From Aquificota bacterium (GTDB taxonomy: Bacteria; Aquificota; Aquificia; Aquificales; Hydrogenothermaceae), in contig JAADEV010000023.1 of the NCBI GenBank assembly GCA_013153295.1, positions 1 to 10,944 on the forward strand: DNA of 10,944 nucleotides. The letters run 5' to 3'. This document shows, piece by piece, positions 1 through 5,715 of the stretch. The notes beneath the pieces are model-generated. The model did not search any database. It saw nothing but the letters and a program-made list of their open reading frames with translations, and had not been told where the DNA came from. Every line of letters begins with the position of its first letter. Position 1 is the first letter of the stretch. Both the position numbers and the translations under genes were made by a program.

Positions 1-2
1 TT

Positions 3-168
3 TCAGAGATTAGATATACTTTCCTCCCAAACCTTTACCATCTTTAAGCCTATATCTTTAAAATTTTTGTTTTCCTTAATATATGTTTTTTTTTATTTCT
101 TCTAAGGTTTCTTCAACGGAATTTATACATATATCTATTAATTCTTTTGCTTCCCCTTCAGACAGTAA
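3..168 (-). pseudogene. C-terminal remnant of a possible HipA-like toxin, frame broken at an A9 run
   Basis: On the minus strand, from about 168, the sequence reads as an acidic, helix-rich C-terminus beginning LLSEGEAKELIDICINSVEE and stops at TAA (78-76). The frame passes a run of nine A (plus-strand T at 86-94). If one A is dropped there, reading continues through FKDIGLKMVKVWEESISNL to a TGA at 5-3, a natural-looking end. The arrangement (an LSExEAKELID helix, then a last helix with a Trp) resembles the end of HipA-family kinase toxins. That match is from memory and tentative; no HipA catalytic residue is present. There is no start codon or 5' part: upstream on this strand lies only the reverse complement of the XRE fragment. 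I read it as a truncated, frameshifted scrap. It could be the tail of another protein, and slippage at the A run could restore the frame. Confidence 0.4.
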
Positions 169-352
169 ACAGGAGATAGGGGTAAGTAGGTATACCTTAC
201 ATAAAATTGAAAAGGGGTATTTAGGGGAGGTTAGCTTTGTAAAGGTATGGAATGCACTTAGAATTCTCGGATACGATATTTGTTTAAAAACAAATAATCC
301 CTTTGCAAATACTACTGTAGATGTAGAGGATTTACTGTGTGAAGATAGTTAG
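164..352 (+). pseudogene. C-terminal remnant of an XRE/HipB-type helix-turn-helix protein
   Basis: From about 164 to the TAG at 350-352 the plus strand encodes the second half of an XRE/Cro-type HTH domain. It shows a turn and recognition helix (EIGVSRYTLHKIEKG), a following helix (SFVKVWNALRILGYDICLK) and a short acidic tail. The pattern EIGVSRxTLxKIEKG is typical of this fold, and a C-terminal LGxDICLK strand is common in HipB-type antitoxins. Helix 1 and most of helix 2 are missing. The open frame does extend left to an ATG at 83, but those residues are Ser/Phe-rich and antisense to the minus-strand remnant, so they look like read-through rather than native sequence. No Shine-Dalgarno precedes a usable start near 164. 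It is probably a dead fragment of an antitoxin gene. Its stop overlaps the convergent small membrane-protein gene. Confidence 0.5.
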
Positions 353-468
353 CCACTCCGTTGTTTTTGGAAAATCTTATAAAAAGAGTATACATTTAAG
401 GCTATAACAATCCCCCAAGAAAAAGCCATAAACAAAGCACCTTGCCAGTTAAGTAGATGCCCGTCCAT
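349..468 (-). CDS. 39-aa single-TM protein, candidate accessory subunit of the LeuT-type symporter
   Basis: A short ATG-to-TAA frame starts inside the last 20 bases of the symporter gene, in a different frame. It is preceded by a purine-rich Shine-Dalgarno (GGGAGAGGAG, 471-480) ending two bases before the ATG. The product has a short N-terminus (MDGHLLNWQG), one hydrophobic helix at residues 11-30 (ALFMAFSWGIVIALNVYSFY) with a central SWG, and a basic tail (KIFQKQRSG). This charge pattern predicts N-out/C-in insertion. Known precedent: some NSS-family transporters have a tiny single-TM partner encoded directly downstream, such as MetS with MetP in Corynebacterium glutamicum. Position, size, topology and overlap fit that pattern; homology is not established. 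The gene also overlaps the stop of the convergent HTH remnant. The alternative is a chance frame, but the start signal and hydrophobic helix argue against that. Confidence 0.6.
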   Translation of the reverse strand: MDGHLLNWQGALFMAFSWGIVIALNVYSFYKIFQKQRSG

Positions 469-1987
469 CTCTCCTCTCCCAAGCCTTTTTAATAAGTATC
501 ACACCGATAACAATAAGAAGTATTAAAAATAACCTTGCTATCCAAACGCCAATATCTGAGCTTGAAAGCCTCTCAGGTAGTTTTTGAACACCCCAAGACA
601 GAAGTATAACTATTAACAGACCGGGGGCAACATACCTCATTATGTAGTAGAAGATTTTAGGTATCTGTATATCGTTATCCCTTGTTAATTCCTGCCACGC
701 CTTTTTCGGGTCGTAAATCCAGAAGAATATCACAGCCTCAAACAGGGCAAACAGAACAAGCCCTAAAGTTCCAACCCAAAAATCAATCTCATCTAAAGCC
801 CCTCTAATAAATATTGGAATATGGGCAGATAGGAAAAGGAAAACACCTATTGAAAGGACTGCCTTTTTCTTAGACCAACCAAGCTCATCTTCAAGAAAAG
901 CTATAGCCGGCTGTGAAAGGGCAATGGACGATGTTATACCTGCAAAAAACAGAAGTAAAAACCATATAAAGCTGAAAAATTGACCATATGGAATGTTTGC
1001 AAATATAGCCGGTAAAGCCATAAAACCAAGGTCAAAAGCCCCTTGTTCAGCTATCATCTTTGTTGCAGGTATCCCAAAGAATATAACAGATGCAGTAATG
1101 GCTATAGAACCACCTAATATAATCTCAGCAAACTCATTTACAGATGCACCTGCCAGACCATTAAGGGCTATGTCGTCCTTTGGCTTAAGGTAAGATGCAT
1201 AGGTTAGTATAGCCCCAAACCCGACACTTAAGGTGAAAAACACCTGACCTGCCGCCGCCAGCCATACCATAGGGTCTAAAAGGGCTGAAAAATCAGGGTT
1301 CCACAAGAAGCCAAGCCCATCTAAAAAGTTCCTACCATCAGGGGAAGAAAGGGTGAAAACCCTAACCATAAGGATTATAGCCATTACAAAAATAAGTGGC
1401 ATTGCAAACTTGGCTACCTTCTCTATACCTGCACTTATACCCCTGTAAAGAATGTATATATTAACAGCAAGGGTAATAACAAAAAACAGGTAAGTTTCAG
1501 GGGAAGGGTGTAAAAAGATACCCTCTCCAGTTGCCCCTATCTTTTCTACAAAAAACTGTTGGAAAGGCTGTAGATAGTCTTTAACATTGTCAGTTAAGGG
1601 GGTTGATGGTAGTCCCCCTATTAAACCGAAAAAGCTGTATAGTAAAGTCCACGACTCTATGTAGGTGTAGTAAACAACCACAGCAAGGGGTATCATTATC
1701 CCAAGGAAGCCAATATACTTGGCTATAGGGGATTTCCAAAGGTAATCAAAAACAGCAACAGCTGTCCCGTGTCCCCTTGCACTGCCGTATCTCCCTAATG
1801 CCCACTCTATCCATAAAAGTGGTATTCCTAAAAGGAAAAGGGAAATCATATAAGGTATCATAAAGGCACCGCCGCCGTTCTCCGCCGCTTGAACAGGGAA
1901 CCTTAAAAAGTTCCCAAGTCCTATAGCATTACCGGCAACTGCCAAAATAAGCCCAATCCTACTACCCCAAGTTTCCCTCTGTATCAT
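449..1987 (-). CDS. leuT: LeuT-type sodium:amino-acid symporter (NSS/SLC6 family)
   Basis: Inner-membrane Na+-coupled amino-acid importer of 512 aa with about 12 membrane helices (LeuT fold), close to the 519 aa of Aquifex aeolicus LeuT. TM1 carries the unwound substrate/sodium motif GNAIGLGNFLRFPVQAAENG (residues 19-38). TM3 has VVYYTYIESW, with the gating Tyr (Tyr108 in LeuT). TM6 has FFTLSVGFGAILTYASY, matching the LeuT Phe253-Thr254-Ser256-Phe259 region. TM8 has FAGITSSIALSQP, matching Ala351/Thr354/Ser355 of the second sodium site. The residue at LeuT Ile359 reads as Leu, a mild change in the leucine pocket. These comparisons are from memory of the LeuT sequence. The ATG start has AGAGAG about seven bases upstream; a second GGGAG directly abuts the ATG. 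A small membrane-protein gene overlaps the 3' end. Substrate is probably small hydrophobic amino acids such as leucine or alanine (inferred). Confidence 0.93.
   Translation of the reverse strand: MIQRETWGSRIGLILAVAGNAIGLGNFLRFPVQAAENGGGAFMIPYMISLFLLGIPLLWIEWALGRYGSARGHGTAVAVFDYLWKSPIAKYIGFLGIMIPLAVVVYYTYIESWTLLYSFFGLIGGLPSTPLTDNVKDYLQPFQQFFVEKIGATGEGIFLHPSPETYLFFVITLAVNIYILYRGISAGIEKVAKFAMPLIFVMAIILMVRVFTLSSPDGRNFLDGLGFLWNPDFSALLDPMVWLAAAGQVFFTLSVGFGAILTYASYLKPKDDIALNGLAGASVNEFAEIILGGSIAITASVIFFGIPATKMIAEQGAFDLGFMALPAIFANIPYGQFFSFIWFLLLFFAGITSSIALSQPAIAFLEDELGWSKKKAVLSIGVFLFLSAHIPIFIRGALDEIDFWVGTLGLVLFALFEAVIFFWIYDPKKAWQELTRDNDIQIPKIFYYIMRYVAPGLLIVILLSWGVQKLPERLSSSDIGVWIARLFLILLIVIGVILIKKAWERRDGRAST
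471..480 (-). promoter_or_regulatory. Ribosome binding site for the 39-aa gene, inside the symporter gene
   Basis: Read on the minus strand, GGGAGAGGAG is followed by AG and then the ATG of the small gene. It lies in the last codons of the symporter, implying coupled translation. It is the main evidence that the small frame is translated. Confidence 0.5.
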
Positions 1988-2009
1988 CTCCCAACTCTCT
2001 ACATATAGC

Positions 2010-2018
2010 TGGTATAAT
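2010..2018 (+). promoter_or_regulatory. Extended -10 promoter for the DUF1460-fur-tadA operon
   Basis: TGGTATAAT contains a perfect TATAAT with the upstream TG of an extended -10 element. No good -35 is seen about 17 bases upstream. Transcription would start near 2025, leaving a leader of about 49 nt before the ATG at 2074. A TTGACA at 2046-2051 is an alternative -35, but no convincing -10 follows it at normal spacing. Confidence 0.45.
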
Positions 2019-2038
2019 GTAAATTTTACTACTTTACA
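2018..2038. repeat. Operator-like inverted repeat between divergent promoters
   Basis: GTAAA-T-TTTAC (2019-2029) is a perfect inverted repeat with a one-base centre. A wider pair, TGTAAA (2018-2023) and TTTACA (2033-2038), spans it. The repeat starts at the end of the plus-strand -10, covers the presumed plus start site and overlaps the minus-strand -10. A protein bound here could control both directions. The Fur-family protein encoded two genes away is one candidate, but the repeat is not a recognisable classical Fur or PerR box. Confidence 0.35.
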
Positions 2039-2052
2039 CCTTGTTTTGACAA
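2023..2052 (-). promoter_or_regulatory. Sigma70-type promoter of the LeuT-like gene
   Basis: On the minus strand, TTGTCA (2052-2047) and TAAAAT (2028-2023) are separated by 18 bases; each matches consensus at five of six positions. Transcription would start near 2016, giving a leader of about 28 nt. The -35 lies in a near-palindrome (TTTGACAAA), so TTGACA is also present on the other strand. Confidence 0.5.
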
Positions 2053-2073
2053 AGTATTAATATTCTAAAACTT

Positions 2074-2847
2074 ATGTTAGCTGTATTAATTTTTGTGTTG
2101 GCTTTGTTTGGTTGGGGGTATTCTCAGGATACGCAGGTATATATTGCTGGTAAGTTTCCGGAGGAAAGGATAGACAGTATCCTTAAACAACTGAAAAGTA
2201 TAAAAAACAGGGCTGAAAGGGTAAGTTATATATCCTCGTTATTTTTAGACCTTCCCTATAAAAGGGTAAAGTTAGACCTTGGGGACGGCTTTATGGTTGT
2301 AAAGTTAGATGGGGTTGACTGTATGACCTTTGTTGAGTATGTTGAGACCCTTTCTATATCAAATGATTTTTTTGATTTTATAAAAAAGCTACAAAGATTT
2401 AGATACTACAGTGGTGTAATAAGCCACAGAACAAGGAAACACTTTTTTACAGACTGGATAGGAAGCAACGGCTATAGAGATGTGGGAAAGGTGGTAGGGG
2501 GAAGTAAAGCAGTTTTAGTAAAGAAACATCTAAACTACAGTGAAAAAAAGGGCATAGTTATAAAAGATGTGCCTGTTAAAAACAGAACTTTTTACTATAT
2601 ACCATCTAATAGCTTTACCCCAGAGATTGTAAACAGGCTAAAAACAGGGGATATTGTGGGAGCTTACTCACCAAAGGACTGGTTAGATGTAAGCCATATT
2701 GGATACATAATAAAGAAAGGCGGAAATGTTTACTTTAGAAATGCCTCATCAAGGAAGGAATACAAAAAGGTTGTTGATATACCCCTCTGGGATTATCTAA
2801 AGAGGGTGGAAGGACTGGTTATCCTAAGGAAAGAAAATGCAAATTAA
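2074..2847 (+). CDS. DUF1460 family protein, NlpC/P60-like (amidase-type) exported enzyme
   Basis: A 257-aa protein of the DUF1460 family (Pfam PF07313), which has a papain-like NlpC/P60 fold related to N-acetylmuramoyl-L-alanine amidases/peptidases. Visible marks are the nucleophile motif DGVDCMTFVEYVETL (Cys83), the conserved SHRTRKHFFTDWI (117-129), and DVSHIGYI with the likely catalytic His208. RNASS (222-226) stands where an aromatic/His-Ala-Ser-Ser motif is usual. The first 18 residues (LAVLIFVLALFGWGYSQ) form a hydrophobic export signal but lack the normal basic N-terminus, and no Shine-Dalgarno precedes the ATG. Upstream the frame stays open for eight codons (back to a TGA at 2047-2049), and an ATT start at 2062 would add Leu-Lys-Leu, so the start is uncertain. 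It is first in an operon with the Fur-family gene, 23 bases away. Likely role: cell-wall peptide cleavage outside the cytoplasm; substrate unknown. Confidence 0.8.
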   Translation: MLAVLIFVLALFGWGYSQDTQVYIAGKFPEERIDSILKQLKSIKNRAERVSYISSLFLDLPYKRVKLDLGDGFMVVKLDGVDCMTFVEYVETLSISNDFFDFIKKLQRFRYYSGVISHRTRKHFFTDWIGSNGYRDVGKVVGGSKAVLVKKHLNYSEKKGIVIKDVPVKNRTFYYIPSNSFTPEIVNRLKTGDIVGAYSPKDWLDVSHIGYIIKKGGNVYFRNASSRKEYKKVVDIPLWDYLKRVEGLVILRKENAN

Positions 2848-2870
2848 AACTATTTGCAAAAAAGGAAAAA

Positions 2871-3323
2871 ATGTTGGATATTATTAGGAAAAAAAATGGA
2901 GAGCTAATGACCCAAAGGGTAAAAATACCTAAAAAATACCGTTTTACAAAACAGAGGAAAGCTATCTTAGATATACTTGAAAAATCCCAACTGCCAGTCC
3001 ACGCAGAGGATATATACATATCCCTAAAGGAAAATGGTATGGATATAAGCCTTTCCACAGTTTACAGAAACCTTGATATGCTTGTAAAGGAAGGGCTTGT
3101 TATAAAATCCTATATGATGAACGAGGATAAAGCCAGATTTGCCCTTTCTGACAAAAAAAACTACCTAATATGTGAAAAGTGCGGAAAAATCGTGATTATA
3201 GATAACTGTCCATTTGACAAGTTTAAAGAGGAGCTTAAGGAAGTCCACCAGTTTGAGATAACAGGACACTCTGTAGAGGTTTACGGTATCTGTCCAGACT
3301 GTCAGAAAAAAGATGGAAGATAA
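2871..3323 (+). CDS. Fur-family transcriptional regulator, atypical metal site
   Basis: A 150-aa Fur-superfamily protein: N-terminal winged helix (about 20-85) with RFTKQRKAILDIL and the recognition helix LSTVYRNLDMLVKEGLV, then a dimerisation domain. Two CxxC pairs (Cys101/104 in CEKC, Cys141/144 in CPDC) would bind the structural zinc. Odd point: the His/Asp-rich stretch just before the first CxxC (HHDHLIC in ordinary Fur, similar in PerR) is DKKNYLIC here, and the His before the AED helix is replaced by Pro, with a His shifted to position 44. His126 and His133 remain. The regulatory iron or manganese site is therefore largely missing, and Fur, Zur or PerR cannot be assigned. A second start at 2907 (Met13), preceded by GGAGAG, would give 138 aa, nearer the usual length; the ATG at 2871 is preceded by AAGGA. 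It overlaps tadA by 11 bases. Confidence 0.85.
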   Translation: MLDIIRKKNGELMTQRVKIPKKYRFTKQRKAILDILEKSQLPVHAEDIYISLKENGMDISLSTVYRNLDMLVKEGLVIKSYMMNEDKARFALSDKKNYLICEKCGKIVIIDNCPFDKFKEELKEVHQFEITGHSVEVYGICPDCQKKDGR

Positions 3324-3765
3324 AGATTTTATACAGGAAGCATACAAGGAAGCCCTAAAAAGCTACTCCTTAGGTGAGGTTCCAGTTGGGGCGGTGGTTG
3401 TTTTAGATGGGGAGATTATCGGCAGGGGGCATAACAGAAGGATTACCCAAAATAACCCCCTTCTACACGCAGAGATTGTAGCTATACAGGAAGCCTGCCA
3501 GAATATTGGCAACTGGAGACTTGATGGGGCTACAATCTATATAACAAATGAGCCTTGTTTAATGTGTGCAGGGGCTATACTACACTCAAGGATAAAAAAG
3601 GTTGTTTTTGCTTCACTTAACCAAAAGATGGGGGCTGTTGTAAGCAACTATAAGGTGTTTGACAACCAAAAATCCCCATACAAAGTAGAGTATGTATATC
3701 TCCCAGATGAAAGATGTGGCGGTATTCTTACAGATTTTTTTAAAGGAAAGAGGAAGGGGGATTAA
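3313..3765 (+). CDS. tadA: tRNA adenosine(34) deaminase TadA
   Basis: Zinc-dependent deaminase that converts A34 to inosine in the anticodon of tRNA-Arg(ACG), allowing CGU/CGC/CGA decoding. Usual length for the family (150 aa). The cytidine-deaminase-fold signature is complete: HAE (His52 zinc ligand, Glu54 proton shuttle) in NPLLHAEIVAIQEA, and PCLMC (Cys82 and Cys85 zinc ligands). GEVPVGAVVV near the N-terminus and NWRLDGATIYITNEPC are also typical of TadA. The ATG lies inside the end of the Fur-family gene (11-base overlap) with only a weak AGAAAAAAG upstream, so translation is probably coupled. The stop codon lies in the loop of the downstream terminator. A guanine or cytosine deaminase is a much less likely alternative. 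Confidence 0.95.
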   Translation: MEDKDFIQEAYKEALKSYSLGEVPVGAVVVLDGEIIGRGHNRRITQNNPLLHAEIVAIQEACQNIGNWRLDGATIYITNEPCLMCAGAILHSRIKKVVFASLNQKMGAVVSNYKVFDNQKSPYKVEYVYLPDERCGGILTDFFKGKRKGD

Positions 3766-3780
3766 CCCCCTTTTGTTTAT
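3754..3780 (+). terminator. Rho-independent terminator of the DUF1460-fur-tadA operon
   Basis: Stem AAGGGGG (3754-3760) and CCCCCTT (3766-3772) with loop ATTAA, followed by a T-rich run (TTTTGTTT). The left arm is the end of the tadA coding region and the TAA stop (3763-3765) is in the loop. On the minus strand the same hairpin lies just past the bpsA stop but has a poor U tract, so it is weaker in that direction. Confidence 0.8.
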
Positions 3781-4853
3781 GTGGTTGAGCCTTCCTCGTC
3801 TAAGTATAACTCCCTGAATACCTCGTCTTTTATCTGTATGTTTTCACCTTTGAAGCCGGGCATAGCTTCTATTCTATACCACGCAGAACGATACCATATA
3901 TCAGATGGAGGTCTGTCAACTGGGGCTATCTTCTGTGCCCTTGTTTCAGAGTGGTAATCCCAATTCATATAGGCGTTAAAATCTTGAATTATATCTGTTA
4001 TAACCATTCCGTAATCGTTAATAAGGGCTTTTTGGAACTTTTGCCATCTGTTTAGGGAGCTGTCCCTAAGGGTAAGACCGAAATAACCAGCTGAGCCTTC
4101 ACCTTTAAGTGAGGCGATACCCCTTGCGATAAACGCTTTAAATGCCTTTTCAGTTTCAGGTGGGTCTGTTATAAACACATCAAAAGCCCCAACCCATTCC
4201 TCTGGGAAAGGGTTTCTAAGGTCAAATCTTATAGCTTCTGCGTTGTCTATTCCCAACTCTTTAAATATTCTGTTATCAAAATCTATAGCCCTTTCGTCTA
4301 TGTCAAGTATCAGAACCCTCCTTGGTAGTCCTGTTAAAGCTACAGCTAAACCTGTAAGGTCGTCCTCTGCCCCCATTACAAGTATATCCCTGTTTCTTAA
4401 ATCCTCCCTACTGTCAAGGAAAAGAACCCTTGATACTGTAGTTTCAGGTGTGACAGAGCCTTGGTCATACTCCTGTATAGCCTTTGGTCTGTCTTTAGCC
4501 AGTTCAACAAACTTTCTATACCATTCCTTGTTTGCGTAGAACGGAATTCCCCTTCCTTCACAAGCCTGACAGGTGTAATCAACATAAGGGGGAATATTTA
4601 ACTCCTTTACAAGTGCTTCACCTTTTTCTGTTAGGAGTATTTCATCATTTTCAATTTTGACTATACCTTCTTCAACCAGCCCCCTGATAATCTCAGAAGC
4701 CGCAGGAACAGGGAGGTCAGAGTAGTCTACTATCTTCCAAAAGTCGGAAACAACCTGAATAGCGGCTAAAACCCTTTCCACATTCCTTGGGATTAGTCTG
4801 ATGTTTGTTTTTTCTGTAGATTGTTTGGCGATTTTTTCAAGTATTTCTGCCAA
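3777..4853 (-). CDS. bpsA: N4-bis(aminopropyl)spermidine synthase BpsA (branched-polyamine synthase)
   Basis: Transfers aminopropyl groups from decarboxylated S-adenosylmethionine to the secondary amine of spermidine, giving N4-aminopropyl- and then N4-bis(aminopropyl)spermidine; such branched polyamines help thermophiles stabilise nucleic acids. The 358-aa protein has an N-terminal winged-helix-like part (about 20-90), a CQAC pair (95-98), and a Rossmann aminopropyltransferase core with GAEDDLTG (161-168, at the GDDD-type motif of archaeal BpsA), LDIDER (183-188) and DPPET (230-234). TDIIQDFNAYMNWDY and the C-terminal DEEGSTT are also family marks, recalled from the Thermococcus enzyme. It starts at TTG with a near-perfect Shine-Dalgarno six bases upstream and has no good alternative start. 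It lies 19 bases after speE, whose product it probably uses. The GAEDD spelling differs slightly from GDDD. Confidence 0.9.
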   Translation of the reverse strand: MAEILEKIAKQSTEKTNIRLIPRNVERVLAAIQVVSDFWKIVDYSDLPVPAASEIIRGLVEEGIVKIENDEILLTEKGEALVKELNIPPYVDYTCQACEGRGIPFYANKEWYRKFVELAKDRPKAIQEYDQGSVTPETTVSRVLFLDSREDLRNRDILVMGAEDDLTGLAVALTGLPRRVLILDIDERAIDFDNRIFKELGIDNAEAIRFDLRNPFPEEWVGAFDVFITDPPETEKAFKAFIARGIASLKGEGSAGYFGLTLRDSSLNRWQKFQKALINDYGMVITDIIQDFNAYMNWDYHSETRAQKIAPVDRPPSDIWYRSAWYRIEAMPGFKGENIQIKDEVFRELYLDEEGSTT

Positions 4854-4859
4854 CTGTAT

Positions 4860-4868
4860 ACCTCCTTT
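4860..4868 (-). promoter_or_regulatory. Strong Shine-Dalgarno that fixes the bpsA TTG start
   Basis: AAAGGAGGT on the minus strand is followed by six bases (ATACAG) and TTG GCA GAA. This near-perfect anti-16S match, directly after the speE stop, supports TTG as the bpsA start codon. Confidence 0.75.
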
Positions 4869-4872
4869 AAAA

Positions 4873-5703
4873 TTATTTATTTAAGATTTGTTGGACAAAC
4901 TTAGGTAGGGCAAAAAGACAGTTGTATATGCTATCACAAAAATATTTTGTTTTCAATTCCTTAACCCTGCCTACATTCTTTCCAGTGTCCCTTATATTCA
5001 CATCGTTTGAGGCAACTGTAAAACTCCACATACCAGATGGGTATGTTGGTATATAAGCCAGATACACACCTACATTTTTAAACACCTTACTAATTTCCCT
5101 GTAGGCGTTTTTAAAGTATTCCTCCTGTAAGATAGGGCTTTCTGTCTGGGCAACCATAATACCCCCTTCCCGTAGGGAGTTTTTTACCTTTGTGTAAAAC
5201 TCTGAGCTGAAAAGAACCTGTGAAGCCCCAACAGGGTCAGATGAGTCCATAATAATAACATCGTAGTAGTTTTGCCTTTCCTCTAAAAACTTACTACCGT
5301 CCTGTATAAATATCTTTACCTTTGGGTTGTCAAGCTGACTTGATATGGAAGGTAGATACTCCCTACTTACCTGTATAACCATCTCGTCTATCTCACACAG
5401 GTGAACCTCTTTTACAGATGGGTGTTGGAGTATCTCCCTAACTGTGCCTCCGTCCCCTCCACCTATAACCAGAACCCTTTCAGGGTTTTTGTGTAGAACC
5501 ATAGGAGGGTGGGCGAGCATCTCGTGGTATATAAACTCGTCCCTTTCTGTGGTTTGGACTAAACCATCTAAAACAAGCATCTTCCCAAACTCTACAGTGT
5601 CCAGTATAACTATCTCCTGATAAGGGGATTTTACCCTTTTTGCCCAGTTTACCTTTACAGAGAAACCTACATTTTCAGTCCAGTGTTCTGTAAACCAAAT
5701 CAA
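4873..5703 (-). CDS. speE: Polyamine aminopropyltransferase (spermidine synthase) SpeE
   Basis: Cytosolic enzyme that moves the aminopropyl group of decarboxylated S-adenosylmethionine to a diamine, classically putrescine to spermidine. The 276-aa protein starts with the family's WFTEHWTEN segment and has FGKMLVLDGLVQTTERDEFIYHE split across the substrate-binding hairpin (39-61). It also has the nucleotide motif GGGDGGTVRE (81-90), the acidic CEIDE (103-107), the catalytic-loop DSSDPVG (153-159), QTESP (186-190) and IPTYPSGMWSF (218-228). The start is TTG with GGGGGT about six bases upstream; the next Met is near residue 42, inside the fold, so TTG is the only sensible start. It lies between the M16 homologue (12-base gap) and bpsA (19-base gap). 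In Thermus the homologue uses agmatine, so a spermidine versus N1-aminopropylagmatine product cannot be decided from sequence. Confidence 0.95.
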   Translation of the reverse strand: MIWFTEHWTENVGFSVKVNWAKRVKSPYQEIVILDTVEFGKMLVLDGLVQTTERDEFIYHEMLAHPPMVLHKNPERVLVIGGGDGGTVREILQHPSVKEVHLCEIDEMVIQVSREYLPSISSQLDNPKVKIFIQDGSKFLEERQNYYDVIIMDSSDPVGASQVLFSSEFYTKVKNSLREGGIMVAQTESPILQEEYFKNAYREISKVFKNVGVYLAYIPTYPSGMWSFTVASNDVNIRDTGKNVGRVKELKTKYFCDSIYNCLFALPKFVQQILNK

Positions 5704-5715
5704 TCCTCTACCCCC

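Noticed and set aside
83..163. ATG at 83 as the start of an 89-aa plus-strand protein including the HTH part
   Set aside because: The first 27 residues are antisense to the minus-strand HipA-like tail and its A9 run, are Ser/Phe-rich, and have no ribosome site; only the part after about 164 looks native.
339..407. Plus-strand GTG frame of 22 codons overlapping the HTH stop, possibly a HipA/HipS start
   Set aside because: It ends after 22 codons, does not match a HipA N-terminus, and is antisense to the better supported 39-aa membrane protein.
993..1193. Plus-strand 66-aa frame inside the transporter gene
   Set aside because: Antisense shadow with no ribosome site or recognisable domain.
2046..2074. 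TTGACA at 2046-2051 as the -35 of the DUF1460 operon
   Set aside because: At 16-18 bases downstream only AAACTT/AACTTA occurs and the start site would fall within the gene; the upstream extended -10 fits better.
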